Assembly (NCBI RefSeq): GCF_002002725.1 | Contig: NZ_MUNW01000077.1 | Span: forward strand, 26,405-90,404 | Reading direction: 5' to 3' | Source of the DNA: Sinorhizobium sp. A49 | GTDB lineage: Bacteria > Pseudomonadota > Alphaproteobacteria > Rhizobiales > Rhizobiaceae | Length of the DNA stretch: 64,000 bases | Notes under the pieces: model-generated | The model's input: the letters and a program-made list of their open reading frames with translations, nothing else | What the model was told of the DNA's origin: nothing | Databases searched by the model: none | Made by a program: the position numbers and the translations under genes | Shown here: positions 38,214 to 47,053 of the stretch, in pieces | Layout of the letters: the number at the start of each line of letters is the position of its first letter | Position numbering within the stretch: the stretch's first letter is position 1

Positions 38214-39197
38214 TACGCCCTCCTTGGGTTTTCCCATTTATTTTTATGGGTGCGCCAGCCTGACTCGGAGTTACGCCCATCTCAGCAAATTTATTCATAA
38301 CCAGTGAAATAATGCGAACTCGCCCCACAGACGGAAAATTCGCACTAGCTAATGTATCGTAAAGACAAGAAGGGTGGAACAACCCAAAAGGATTAGAAGC
38401 CCTCCGGAATCGCCCTTAAATCGTTCTAAATCGAACCATCTTTGGGTCATTCGTTAATCAAATGTATAGCAAAGGCCTATTCGAACGGCTGAAGTGGCTC
38501 TAACCCCAGGCTAATCAACCGTTCCATCTGTTGCATTTCCTTCCGCCACCTAAGCCCCGAACACACTCTCCAGGGCCGCGACAGGCGCCAGAAACAGTGC
38601 TCCGCCAGACGGCGCTTGCAGAGAATACCTAATAATACTTCCTAATAGCTATCCTCTGGGATGAGCATCCCACTTCACGTGGTGCCTGGCAAGGCCTGAC
38701 TCCACCCTGGGGCGCACTCTTCGAGCCAGCGCCGACACCTGTCAAAGCTACAGATTCATAAAACTTAACAAAACCTTATGACGCACAAAATCCCGCGAAA
38801 CCGAGCAATATTCGCCCAGAAAAGGGCCTAATAGCTCCAATTGATGTCTATCGTCTCATCGCATTCGGAGCCACACTCCAGCCATCGCACTTGAGTTTCG
38901 TGCGATCCGAGCCAGGGAACTGTGTGTGCGTTCTGGTTCGCGGCCCGTGTGAATGCGTAAGCGTATAAACGCGTAAACCAGTATTAAAAACAACGACATT
39001 ATCACACGTAATGATTGAGTGCGGGAATTAAACCGCCAAAAAGATATACTTAAAATAACACTGAAATATATCGAAACCCGACAGATGAATATCCCGCGGG
39101 AGCATCATCTGAACTTCAAAAAAGAGCCAGCCCCGTTGAAAACCCCATAAAAGATGTAGGGGTTTCGGTGCTGGCTCCTTCTCAGGAGGAGAACCAC
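38214..39197. other. Long non-coding region upstream of the secreted-protein locus
   Basis: 984 bases without a credible ORF on either strand. It must hold the luxR promoter at one side and the promoter and leader of the acidic protein at the other. Visible elements are a compact hairpin GGGATG-AG-CATCCC at 38658-38671, clustered GCGTAA-type repeats at 38955-38976 (GCGTAA, GCGTATAA, GCGTAA), and the leader hairpin listed at 39124. The 38990-39090 part is AT-rich and promoter-like. I cannot fix a transcription start. Confidence 0.6.
39124..39177 (+). promoter_or_regulatory. Leader hairpin just upstream of the acidic-protein ribosome site
   Basis: Two nested perfect arms: GAGCCAGC (39124-39131) pairs with GCTGGCTC (39170-39177), and AAACCCC (39140-39146) pairs with GGGGTTT (39159-39165). 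The AGGAGGAG ribosome site begins at 39184, seven bases after the stem. It could protect the mRNA 5' end or gate translation. On the opposite strand the same stem is followed by six T's, so it would also terminate antisense transcription toward luxR. Confidence 0.6.
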
Positions 39198-40193
39198 ATG
39201 TCCGCACTGCTCGACGATAGCATCAAGGCCGATGATGATCTGAAAGTCGGCGCTCTCGCCGATGGGCTGGCAACCAGTGCCGCCAATGACCTTGACGTAG
39301 ACGATGGCTCAACGAGTAACGTTGGCATCGGCAACGGCAACCACTCCACCGACAATTCGCAGGACAACGACACCAAGACAGACGTGGACGTTGATGTCGA
39401 CACCGACATCAAGACCGAAGCCAACGAAAACGGCGACAACCGCAACAATTACACCGACAGCTCGACTGACTACGATTACGACTACGATTACAAGGACAAC
39501 AGCAAAGTCGAGACCGACATCGACCAGAAGAACAATGGCGATAACCGCGACAATTCCTACGAATGGGATTACGACAGCAAGGTTACCACCAAGACCGACA
39601 TCGACACGGATATCGATACCGACATCAAGACCGAAGCCAACGAAAACGGCGACAACCGCAACAACTATTCGTCATCCGACAACGACATCATCACCAAATC
39701 GGACGACGACTTTGCAACGCTGAAGGATATCAAGGACTTCGACAATCTCGGCATCGCCGGTGGCGATCTCGCCTTCAATATCGGTGACGACTTCTCGTTC
39801 AACCTGAACGTCGACCACATCCTCAATAACTCGCTCGAAGGCGCTGGCAATGACACCGGCTTCAGCGTGGTCCAGGCCAACAATCTTGCCGATCAGGACC
39901 AGGCCTATGACTTCAGAATGAACAACAGCGATGCCAACAACGACCTGCGCGCCGATGGTGGGCATTCGGATGGCGGCGACGGCCTGAACTTCGACACCAA
40001 GTCCGATTGGGACCTCAAGGCCGGCGACGGTATCAACGGCAGCACGACGTCGGACTCGTCTGCGATCCTGGCAAATTCCGGCTTCCATCAGGAAATCGTC
40101 CAGGGCGCGAACCTCGTCAGCAATTCTGTCGACTCCAGCGTCATTGGCGGCAATTCGCATACCACCGATGTCGGCCACGACACCGACGGCTGA
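39198..40193 (+). CDS. Extremely Asp/Asn-rich repeat protein, probable type I secretion substrate
   Basis: 331 residues with no cysteine, dominated by Asp, Asn, Ser, Thr and Gly. Residues 60-160 form a degenerate ~36-residue repeat: DTDIKTEANENGDNRNNY at 68-85 and again at 140-157, with a looser copy (ETDIDQKNNGDNRDNSY) at 105-121, separated by DYDYDYDYK-type runs. The C-terminal half is less acidic (DFSFNLNVDHILNNSLEGAG, GFSVVQANNLADQD, HQEIVQGANLVSNS). No signal peptide and no GGxGxDxUx RTX nonapeptides. It precedes a second repeat protein and a type I ABC/HlyD pair, so export without a cleaved signal is likely. Start ATG 39198 has GGAGGAG upstream. Function unknown; calcium binding or a matrix role is inference. 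Confidence 0.82.
   Translation: MSALLDDSIKADDDLKVGALADGLATSAANDLDVDDGSTSNVGIGNGNHSTDNSQDNDTKTDVDVDVDTDIKTEANENGDNRNNYTDSSTDYDYDYDYKDNSKVETDIDQKNNGDNRDNSYEWDYDSKVTTKTDIDTDIDTDIKTEANENGDNRNNYSSSDNDIITKSDDDFATLKDIKDFDNLGIAGGDLAFNIGDDFSFNLNVDHILNNSLEGAGNDTGFSVVQANNLADQDQAYDFRMNNSDANNDLRADGGHSDGGDGLNFDTKSDWDLKAGDGINGSTTSDSSAILANSGFHQEIVQGANLVSNSVDSSVIGGNSHTTDVGHDTDG
39402..39448 (+). repeat. 47-bp exact direct repeat, copy A
   Basis: Identical to 39618-39664, 216 bp downstream, inside the acidic protein gene. It encodes residues of the DTDIKTEANENGDNRNNY motif. Perfect identity at synonymous positions implies recent duplication or gene conversion. Confidence 0.9.
39618..39664 (+). repeat. 47-bp exact direct repeat, copy B
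   Basis: Second copy of the 47-bp repeat at 39402-39448. Recombination between the two would delete 216 bp (72 codons) in frame. Confidence 0.9.
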
Positions 40194-40214
40194 TCGATCC
40201 ATTTCACAAGAGAA

Positions 40215-40246
40215 GACTGCACCGGCCCTCAGTGGCCGGTGCAGTC
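40215..40246 (+). terminator. Strong hairpin between the acidic protein and the 718-residue protein
   Basis: A perfect 13-bp stem (GACTGCACCGGCC) with a 6-base loop begins 21 bases after the stop. It lacks a T-run. It may partially terminate transcription so that the first product is made in excess over the exporter genes, or stabilise the upstream message. Confidence 0.65.
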
Positions 40247-40349
40247 GCGGAAACTTGATTTCGGATCGGTTCGTTTCTTTTACCGGGGCATGTCTGCCTA
40301 GGCCCGCCGAAGTCTCCCTTTGATGCGGAAAAAGGGAAGGATCGGGACG

Positions 40350-42506
40350 ATGCATACGGAAAAAGTCACTGAAATCATCGCACGTTTCATCGGCATGTTC
40401 GAAGCGGATATCGATGAAGCGCGGTTGAGACAGAAGCAGCTCGACGGTGGCGATCTCAAAGAAGGTCTCCAGCAGCTCGAAGACGGCGAAACAAGGCCGA
40501 CCGACTTCGCCTCGTCGTTCCAGTTGATCGATTACGATCCTGAAGTGCTCTACCGGGCGCCCTCCCACGACATTGCCGATGTGGATCTCTTCGGACGCAT
40601 CCGCGGCTTCGGCGACCATTTTGCCGAGGCCGTCGCCCAGTATGGCAACATTGTTCCGGGAAAGCTGTTCGGCAACTTCGGCCAACCCGACGGCGCCCCC
40701 GTCGAAGACAAGCTGGTTGTCCACGACGGACCGGGCTCGGTCATCGCCCATGTCGTCCAGGCAAACATGGTGCGCGACGACGACGTGCTGAACATGACTG
40801 ATACGACGGAAGCTGCGCGCGACACGACCTACGTCACCTACAAGCTCGCCGAATTCAGTGAGCAAGCCACGGAGGCCACGCCCTTCGCGCACTACACCCG
40901 CGTCGATACCTATGAGGGCCTGTCGAAAATCGCCGACGATCTGTCGAGCTATGCCGCAGAAAACCGTCCACCGGAGCCGCCGGCATCAGGCAGCGCCCCG
41001 GAAGCCGGCGCCGGTCCCGTCACGACCGTTGCGCTCGCGGAGCCACCCACCGAAACCGATCCGCTCGATGACGCGATCAATCTTCCCGTAACGGTGTCTC
41101 CGGACGAGTTGCCGGTGGATGACAATGGCAATTTTGCCTTGGCCGCCGACAGCATCGAGGGTGTTTACGTCAACGGCTGCCTTGTCGACGAAGCGCCGGT
41201 TCTTGCCGACTTCATGCCCGATCGTGGATTGGCGCAGCCGGTCGCGGATCCCGAAGGCACCGACGGCCCGCTCCAGGAGGAAGAGGACAAGAGCGAAAAC
41301 TCCGTTTACGTCGAAACCGGCGCCAACATCGTCGCCAACATCGTCAGCATCGTCGAGACCGGTATCATTGCCCCGGTGACCGCGGTGATGGGTGGCTACC
41401 ACCAGATCGACGTCATCTCCCAATCCTATGTCTATGCCGACGACGACAAGCTGGACAAGGTTCTGCGCGACAACTCCGCCGAATCCGCCTCGCGCTCGGT
41501 CGCGATGAACATCGCCAATTTCGGCCGCGAGGAATATCATTCCGGGTCATCCGACCGGGACGACGATGCCGCACAGTCCTCGATCTTTCCGAATTCCTGG
41601 CGCGTCAGCATGGTCGATGGCGACGTGTCCTTCGTCCATTGGGTTGAGCAATACAACTTCCTCAATGACAACGACACGGTGACCGTCACCACCAGCGGCG
41701 TCCAGACGACGGCGCTGACCGGCGGCAATGTGGTGGTCAACCTCGCATCCTTCCTCGGTGTCGGCGATCAATATGATCTGGTGATCGTCGGCGGCAGGAT
41801 CCTGGACATGAACATGATCACCCAGGTCGCCGTGTTCTATGACAACGACGACGTCAAAGGCATCACAGCCGGCAACGGCATGACCGTCGACCAGAGCGGA
41901 AACCTGATCTGGAACCAGGCATCGATCCAGAACATCGGGACCAACGACCGCTTCGAGGCGATGCCCGACTATATCCAGAAAGCCGTCGACAACATCAACG
42001 ATCGCGAAAACGAACTGCCGTCCGGCTTTTCGCGCGACCTCAATTTCCAGGGCTATGAAGGCCTGAACATTCTCTACATCACCGGCAATCTCTACGATGT
42101 CAACGTCATCAAGCAGATCAGCGTTCTCGGCGACGCCGACTCGGTCAGCTACGTCGCCAACAAGATCCTGGACAACAACCCGGACGCCGAAGTCACGATC
42201 CACACCGGCGGCAACGTTGTCGTCAACACCGCTCAGATCATCGATTACGACAGCTTCGGCCAGACCACCTATGTCGGCGGCCAGGTCTATTCCGATGCCA
42301 TCCTGATCCAGGCCGGCATTGTCGATGACGACAGCTGCTCATCGGACGTGACGCCCAAGGGCGACCGACTTGCCAACGAAGTGATCGCCTTCATCGGCGA
42401 CGACGACACGCCATCGCATCAAACCGACACGGTCATCAATACCGGCAACGACATGTCCTGGTCCAACGGCCAATGGAATGACGTCATGCACACGGTATTG
42501 GCCTAA
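40350..42506 (+). CDS. Repeat protein with GGNVVVN/VGG modules, probable second secreted or secretion-associated protein
   Basis: 718 residues, not a family I can name. The N-terminal ~200 residues look globular and alpha-helical (FIGMFEADIDEARLRQKQLDG). A Pro/Glu-rich linker runs about 196-310. The C-terminal half has repeated modules of the form TGGNVVVNxAxI...VGGxxxDxxxIxQxxVxxDDD: near 313-356, 447-492, a split copy at 508-588, and 609-652. The motif HVVQANMVRDDDV near 124-136 echoes SVVQANNLADQDQ in the 331-residue protein. No signal peptide. The start at 40350 is chosen because GGGA precedes it; ATG 40323 has no ribosome site. Followed 23 bases later by the exporter gene. Confidence 0.78.
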   Translation: MHTEKVTEIIARFIGMFEADIDEARLRQKQLDGGDLKEGLQQLEDGETRPTDFASSFQLIDYDPEVLYRAPSHDIADVDLFGRIRGFGDHFAEAVAQYGNIVPGKLFGNFGQPDGAPVEDKLVVHDGPGSVIAHVVQANMVRDDDVLNMTDTTEAARDTTYVTYKLAEFSEQATEATPFAHYTRVDTYEGLSKIADDLSSYAAENRPPEPPASGSAPEAGAGPVTTVALAEPPTETDPLDDAINLPVTVSPDELPVDDNGNFALAADSIEGVYVNGCLVDEAPVLADFMPDRGLAQPVADPEGTDGPLQEEEDKSENSVYVETGANIVANIVSIVETGIIAPVTAVMGGYHQIDVISQSYVYADDDKLDKVLRDNSAESASRSVAMNIANFGREEYHSGSSDRDDDAAQSSIFPNSWRVSMVDGDVSFVHWVEQYNFLNDNDTVTVTTSGVQTTALTGGNVVVNLASFLGVGDQYDLVIVGGRILDMNMITQVAVFYDNDDVKGITAGNGMTVDQSGNLIWNQASIQNIGTNDRFEAMPDYIQKAVDNINDRENELPSGFSRDLNFQGYEGLNILYITGNLYDVNVIKQISVLGDADSVSYVANKILDNNPDAEVTIHTGGNVVVNTAQIIDYDSFGQTTYVGGQVYSDAILIQAGIVDDDSCSSDVTPKGDRLANEVIAFIGDDDTPSHQTDTVINTGNDMSWSNGQWNDVMHTVLA

Positions 42507-42529
42507 CAAGAAAATGACGGGGAGAAGGC

Positions 42530-44995
42530 ATGAACGATCTTTCGAAATGGCGTGGCGGTGCAGGCAGAACGCCTGCGCAAAGCGAGCCGATTCTGGAAGC
42601 GGTCGATGAGCTTGAAGCCGCATTGACCGACAAATGCATTGCCGCGATCAACGAGGCCGTCGAAGGCCTGCGAAAAGTCGGGCTCGATATCCGCACGACA
42701 CGGGACGACGACGCACCGAAACAGGAAATGGTTTCCGCGCCCCTGAAACGCGCCGAAACGCCCGTCGCCCATGACGATTCCGATGCCGAATTGCTTGCCG
42801 TTACCCATTCGCTGGCAAACCCCATCCGCCATACCGAAAAGAAACAGGCCGGCTATCATTTCGGCCCGCGGCGCGAAGGTGCCTTGTGGCAGGGCCGCGA
42901 AAGCGCGCCGCTGCAGGAAGTCGAGCCCAAAGTGGTGCCGGTAGAAGCACCCATCGTCGAGGTGCCGCTCGCAGAGGCTGCACCGGCAAGGGTCTCGCCG
43001 GCTGAAGCGCCAGAACCCAAACCGCTCGAAGGGCAGGCGAGCCCTGTTCAACCGGAAATCACCGCGCGTCGTGGCAACGACAGCGACCCGGCCGATGAAT
43101 TGAAGAGCCGACCGGGTCGCCCTCTGCCGCAGACGATCGACAACGATCCCGGGCCCCTGAAGGAGAACGACCGCCGCCCGACCGCGCGCGATGGCGGCGG
43201 CAACAACGGCGTTCCCACCGATGGCAATGGTGGTGGCGGTGGCGGTGGCGGCGACAAGCACACGTTCCACAAGCGCATGGGGCCTGTCAATTTTGCCGCG
43301 AGCCTGCGCAACGGCATGGCCATCGTCCGCCGCAACATGATGATCGTCATCGCCTTCACCATCGCGATCAATGTGCTGGTCCTCGCCATTCCGATCTATC
43401 TGTTCCAGATCTCGGACCGGGTGCTGACCAGCCGCTCGCAGGATACGCTCGTGATGCTGACGATCGCCGTGCTCGGCGCCATCGTCCTGCAGGTGATCCT
43501 CGATTCCATCCGCCGCTTCATCCTGATGCGGACGGCGGTCGAAATGGAGGTCCAGCTCGGCGCGCCCATCTTGAGTGCCGCCGCACGAGCATCGTTACAC
43601 GGCAACGGTCGCGACTATCAGGTGCTGAGCGACCTTCAGCAGCTGCGCTCCTTCATCGTCTCCGGCACCCTGATCTCGTTCCTCGATGCGCCGCTGATGC
43701 CGTTCTTCGTCGTGGTGGTCTACATCATCCAGCCGCAGCTCGGGCTGATCGTCATCATGTGCTGCGTCGTGTTGTTCGTCATCGCCTACCTCAATCAGAA
43801 GGCGACGTCGCAGCCGTTCAGCGAAGCCAATGCCTTCCTCAGCCGCGCCAATTTCCACCTGGATTCGATGGCGCGCAATTCGCAGATCATCAACGCACTC
43901 GCGATGATCCCGGAAGCCGTGAAGATGTGGGGCCGCGAAACCGCCGGTTCCTTGAAGTCACAGGTCTACGCCCAGGACCGTAGCATCGTCTTTACCGGCG
44001 CCTCGAAGGCGGTGCGGATGTTCACCCAGGTCGCCCTGCTCGGCTGGGGCGCGCATCTGTCGATGGACGGGCACCTCACCGGCGGCATGGTCATTGCCGC
44101 GTCGATCATTGCGGGACGTGCGCTTGCGCCGGTCGAAGGGGCGATCGAGGGCTGGAACCAGCTCAACCATTCGCGTGCCGCCTACGGCCGGATCAAGCAG
44201 CTGTTGGTCAATTCGCCGCTGAATTTCCCGCGACTGCGCCTGCCGAAGCCCGAAGGCCGGCTCGATGTCGAACGCATCCTGTTCGTGCCGCCGCCGCAGA
44301 AGCGGGTGATCCTCAACGGCATTTCCTTCTCGCTCAACAAGGGCGAATCGCTGGCCGTCATCGGCAATTCCGGCTCCGGCAAGACGACGCTCGGCAAGAT
44401 GCTCGTCGGCTCGATCGTTCCGACGTCCGGTAATGTCCGTCTCGATCTCATGGACCTGAGAAACTGGGACCAGCGGCAGTTCGGCGAAAGCATCGGCTAT
44501 CTGCCGCAGGACGTGCAGCTCTTTCCGGGCACCATCAAGGCCAACATCTCGCGCATGCGCGACGACGTCGAAGACAGCGCGATCTTCGAGGCGGCCGTGC
44601 TTGCCGACGTGCACGAACTGATCGCCTCGTTTCCGCAAGGCTACGAGACGATCGTCGCCGCCGACGGCGCACCGCTTTCGGGCGGCCAGAAACAGCGCAT
44701 CGCATTGGCGCGCGCCTTCTTCGGAAACCCGAAATTCGTCGTGCTGGACGAGCCCAATTCCAATCTCGACAGCAATGGCGAGGCGGCTCTTGCCCGGGCG
44801 CTGGTGCACGCCAAGAAACAGGGCATCACCACCGTCACCATCACCCAGCGCCCGGCGCTCTTGCAATGCGTCGACAAGATCATGGTGCTGAACGAAGGCA
44901 CCGTTGCCATGTTCGGTGCGCGTGCCGACGTGCTTGCGGCCATCAGTGCGAAGCCGAAAGACGAGAAGTCCGCACCCCGTATCGCCGGAGAATGA
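42530..44995 (+). CDS. Type I secretion ABC exporter (PrtD-like) with a long N-terminal extension
   Basis: An 821-residue inner-membrane exporter. Residues ~1-250 are an unusual extension: helical, then Pro/Glu-rich (EVEPKVVPVEAPIVEVPLAEA), ending in a run of eight glycines (233-241 region). From ~255 comes the normal PrtD/LapB-like membrane domain (NGMAIVRRNMMIVIAFTIAINVLVLAIP, QISDRVLTSRSQDTLVML). The ATPase has Walker A IGNSGSGKTTLGK (near 610), LSGGQKQR (near 715) and VVLDEPNSNLDS (near 736). It would power export of the two repeat proteins upstream with the HlyD adaptor and a TolC encoded elsewhere. Confidence 0.9.
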   Translation: MNDLSKWRGGAGRTPAQSEPILEAVDELEAALTDKCIAAINEAVEGLRKVGLDIRTTRDDDAPKQEMVSAPLKRAETPVAHDDSDAELLAVTHSLANPIRHTEKKQAGYHFGPRREGALWQGRESAPLQEVEPKVVPVEAPIVEVPLAEAAPARVSPAEAPEPKPLEGQASPVQPEITARRGNDSDPADELKSRPGRPLPQTIDNDPGPLKENDRRPTARDGGGNNGVPTDGNGGGGGGGGDKHTFHKRMGPVNFAASLRNGMAIVRRNMMIVIAFTIAINVLVLAIPIYLFQISDRVLTSRSQDTLVMLTIAVLGAIVLQVILDSIRRFILMRTAVEMEVQLGAPILSAAARASLHGNGRDYQVLSDLQQLRSFIVSGTLISFLDAPLMPFFVVVVYIIQPQLGLIVIMCCVVLFVIAYLNQKATSQPFSEANAFLSRANFHLDSMARNSQIINALAMIPEAVKMWGRETAGSLKSQVYAQDRSIVFTGASKAVRMFTQVALLGWGAHLSMDGHLTGGMVIAASIIAGRALAPVEGAIEGWNQLNHSRAAYGRIKQLLVNSPLNFPRLRLPKPEGRLDVERILFVPPPQKRVILNGISFSLNKGESLAVIGNSGSGKTTLGKMLVGSIVPTSGNVRLDLMDLRNWDQRQFGESIGYLPQDVQLFPGTIKANISRMRDDVEDSAIFEAAVLADVHELIASFPQGYETIVAADGAPLSGGQKQRIALARAFFGNPKFVVLDEPNSNLDSNGEAALARALVHAKKQGITTVTITQRPALLQCVDKIMVLNEGTVAMFGARADVLAAISAKPKDEKSAPRIAGE

Positions 44996-44997
44996 CC

Positions 44998-46347
44998 ATG
45001 AGCCGCGAGAAAAAGAATGCCGCCGAAGAACATGCCGTCGAGTGGTATTCGGAGGTGCCGCGATCGATCAAGCTGCACAGCATGGCGGGCCTGGCGCTGA
45101 TCCTTGCCTCGTTCGGCGGCTTCGGCTACTGGGCTTTCGCAGCCCCTCTGGCGGCGGCGATCATTGCCCAGGGAAGCTTCGTCGCCAACGGCAACAACAA
45201 GATCATCCAGCACCTCGAAGGCGGCATCATCGAGCAGATGCTGGTGGCCGAAGGCGACAAGGTCAAGACCGGCGACATCCTGGTCAAGCTCGACCAGACG
45301 CCGTCGCGGGCCAACGAGCGCGCGCTCAATCTGAAGCGGCTGCGTCTGGAGGCGGTGGTCGCGCGACTGCGCGCCGAAGCCATGGGCAGCCCGACGTTCA
45401 AGATCCCCGACATCGTCAAGAAAGAGTCGAGCGATCCCGATATCCACGCGATCATCGAGAGCCAGAACGTCAACTTCCACAGCAAGAAGATCAAGCTCGA
45501 CGATCAGCTGAACCTCATCGACCAGAACATCAAGTCACTGGAATTCCGCGCCAAAGGCTATGAGCGCCAGCAGGAATCGTTCAACAAGCAACTGGACATT
45601 CTCAACGAGGAGCGCGCCGCCAAGAGCAAGCTCGCCGAAAGCGGCCTGATCAAGAAATCGGAACTGATGGCGCTCGACCGCGCTGCCGCCGATGCCATGG
45701 GCGAGATCGGCCGGCTCGATGCCGAGGTCAAGGAAAGCCTGTCGCAGATCGACCGCTACCGCCAGGAGGCGGTGATCGCCGTCAACACCAACAAGCAGGC
45801 GGCCCTCGATGGGCTCGAAGCTGCCGAAGCCGACCTCGATGGGGTGCGCGAGCAGTTGCGTGAGGCAAGCGAAGTTCTCGGCCGCGCCACGATCCGATCG
45901 CCCGTCGACGGCACCGTGGTGCGCAGCTATTTCCACACAGCCGGGGGCGTCATCGCGACGGGCAAGCCGATCATGGAAATTCTGCCGGCCAACGTGCCGC
46001 TGATCATCGAGGCGCAGGTGCTGCGAACCTCCATCGATCAGTTGCGCGTGGGCGAGGACGCGACGATCCGCCTGTCGGCGCTCAACCGCCGCACGACGCC
46101 GGTGCTGAGCGGCAAGGTGTTTTACGTCTCCGCCGACTCCGTCGAAGAGGTAAGCGGCGGCCAGCAGCGAGATGTCTATATCGTTCGCGTAGAAGTTCCC
46201 GTCAGCGAGATCCACCGCATCCACGGTTTCCATCCGGTGCCGGGCATGCCGGCGGAAGTGCTGATCACCACGTCGGAGCGCACCTTCTTCGAATATCTGA
46301 CCAAGCCGATTACCGACAGCATGTCGCGCGCATTCAAGGAAACCTGA
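44998..46347 (+). CDS. HlyD-family membrane fusion protein of the type I exporter
   Basis: 449 residues: a short cytosolic N-terminus, one membrane helix (HSMAGLALILASFGGFGYWAF, about 24-44), a lipoyl half-motif (IIQHLEGGIIEQMLVAEGDKVKTGDILVKLD), a long periplasmic coiled coil (~95-285), and the second lipoyl/beta-barrel part (RATIRSPVDGTVVRSYFHTAGGVI). The PrtE/LapC-type end is PVPGMPAEVLITTSERTFFEYLTKPITDSMSRAFKE. The start at 44998 has GGAG seven bases upstream; an ATG at 44992 overlaps the exporter stop but is too close to that site. Confidence 0.92.
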   Translation: MSREKKNAAEEHAVEWYSEVPRSIKLHSMAGLALILASFGGFGYWAFAAPLAAAIIAQGSFVANGNNKIIQHLEGGIIEQMLVAEGDKVKTGDILVKLDQTPSRANERALNLKRLRLEAVVARLRAEAMGSPTFKIPDIVKKESSDPDIHAIIESQNVNFHSKKIKLDDQLNLIDQNIKSLEFRAKGYERQQESFNKQLDILNEERAAKSKLAESGLIKKSELMALDRAAADAMGEIGRLDAEVKESLSQIDRYRQEAVIAVNTNKQAALDGLEAAEADLDGVREQLREASEVLGRATIRSPVDGTVVRSYFHTAGGVIATGKPIMEILPANVPLIIEAQVLRTSIDQLRVGEDATIRLSALNRRTTPVLSGKVFYVSADSVEEVSGGQQRDVYIVRVEVPVSEIHRIHGFHPVPGMPAEVLITTSERTFFEYLTKPITDSMSRAFKET

Positions 46348-46516
46348 GGCGAAGCGGGGAGGCTGCCTATGAAGTCCGCGCAAGACAGCACTGGCCAGCA
46401 GGTTTCGGGTTCTCACGGGCGAGCGGCACACGCCTTGAAGGCGCGTGTATTTCCGTCAAGATGGGCATCGTCGGTGATGGCGGCGTGCCGCCGGTGGTGG
46501 ATGGGGGAGACGTTTG

Positions 46517-47011
46517 ATGGCAGCGATACACGAGGTGCTTTTGCTTGTCGGCCGCCTCAACTATGTCTGGACCAATACCGAAAGCCTGTTGATCTACGTC
46601 ATCGCCCATCTGCTCAGTGTCGAAAAGGAGCAGGCGATCGTCGTCTTCCTGACCTTGAACACCACGCGCGCCCGCATCGATCTGACCGAACGCCTGGCCA
46701 AGCTGCCAGCCACCCCCGTCGAGACGCGCGACAGCGTTCTTTCGATCATGGACCGGCTGAAACAGCAGTCGAAAATGCGCAACAAGTACAACCACTGCAT
46801 CTACTCCTTCGACGAGCAGGGCGAGATTTCCAGCACCCAGCTGATGCGCCTGGTCGAAGGCGACAAGGACATACGCTACGGCAAGGTCGAGCAGCTCGAT
46901 GCCCGCGAGCTGGAGCGGCTCGAAGCCGCTATCCAGGAGATCACCGAGATCAGCAAAAGCCTGTGGGCGTTCATTCGCTCGCGGCCGAATTTCGACGAGC
47001 GTTCGATCTAG
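46517..47011 (+). CDS. Small helical protein with a HEPN-like RNxxxH motif
   Basis: 164 residues, almost entirely alpha-helical by pattern, no signal peptide. A MRNKYNHCIYSF segment near residue 92 matches the R-N-x(3)-H catalytic motif of HEPN-fold RNases. The N-terminal NYVWTNTESLLIYVIAHLLSVEKEQAIVVF is a helix pair as in that fold. No partner nucleotidyltransferase is visible nearby. It is 169 bases after the HlyD gene in the same direction, with GGGGGAG seven bases before the ATG. Role in the locus is unknown; membership of HEPN is a motif-level call. Confidence 0.6.
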   Translation: MAAIHEVLLLVGRLNYVWTNTESLLIYVIAHLLSVEKEQAIVVFLTLNTTRARIDLTERLAKLPATPVETRDSVLSIMDRLKQQSKMRNKYNHCIYSFDEQGEISSTQLMRLVEGDKDIRYGKVEQLDARELERLEAAIQEITEISKSLWAFIRSRPNFDERSI

Positions 47012-47053
47012 AGCGTTTCCGGTTTAGACATGGCCGCAGAAGCGCTCTAACAG

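Noticed and set aside
39402..39664. Repeats considered as a CRISPR array
   Set aside because: Only two exact copies, 216 bp apart, in frame inside a coding gene; no regular spacers and no cas genes.
39198..40193. Classical RTX toxin/adhesin
   Set aside because: No GGxGxDxUx nonapeptides are present; the acidic repeats have a different period and sequence.
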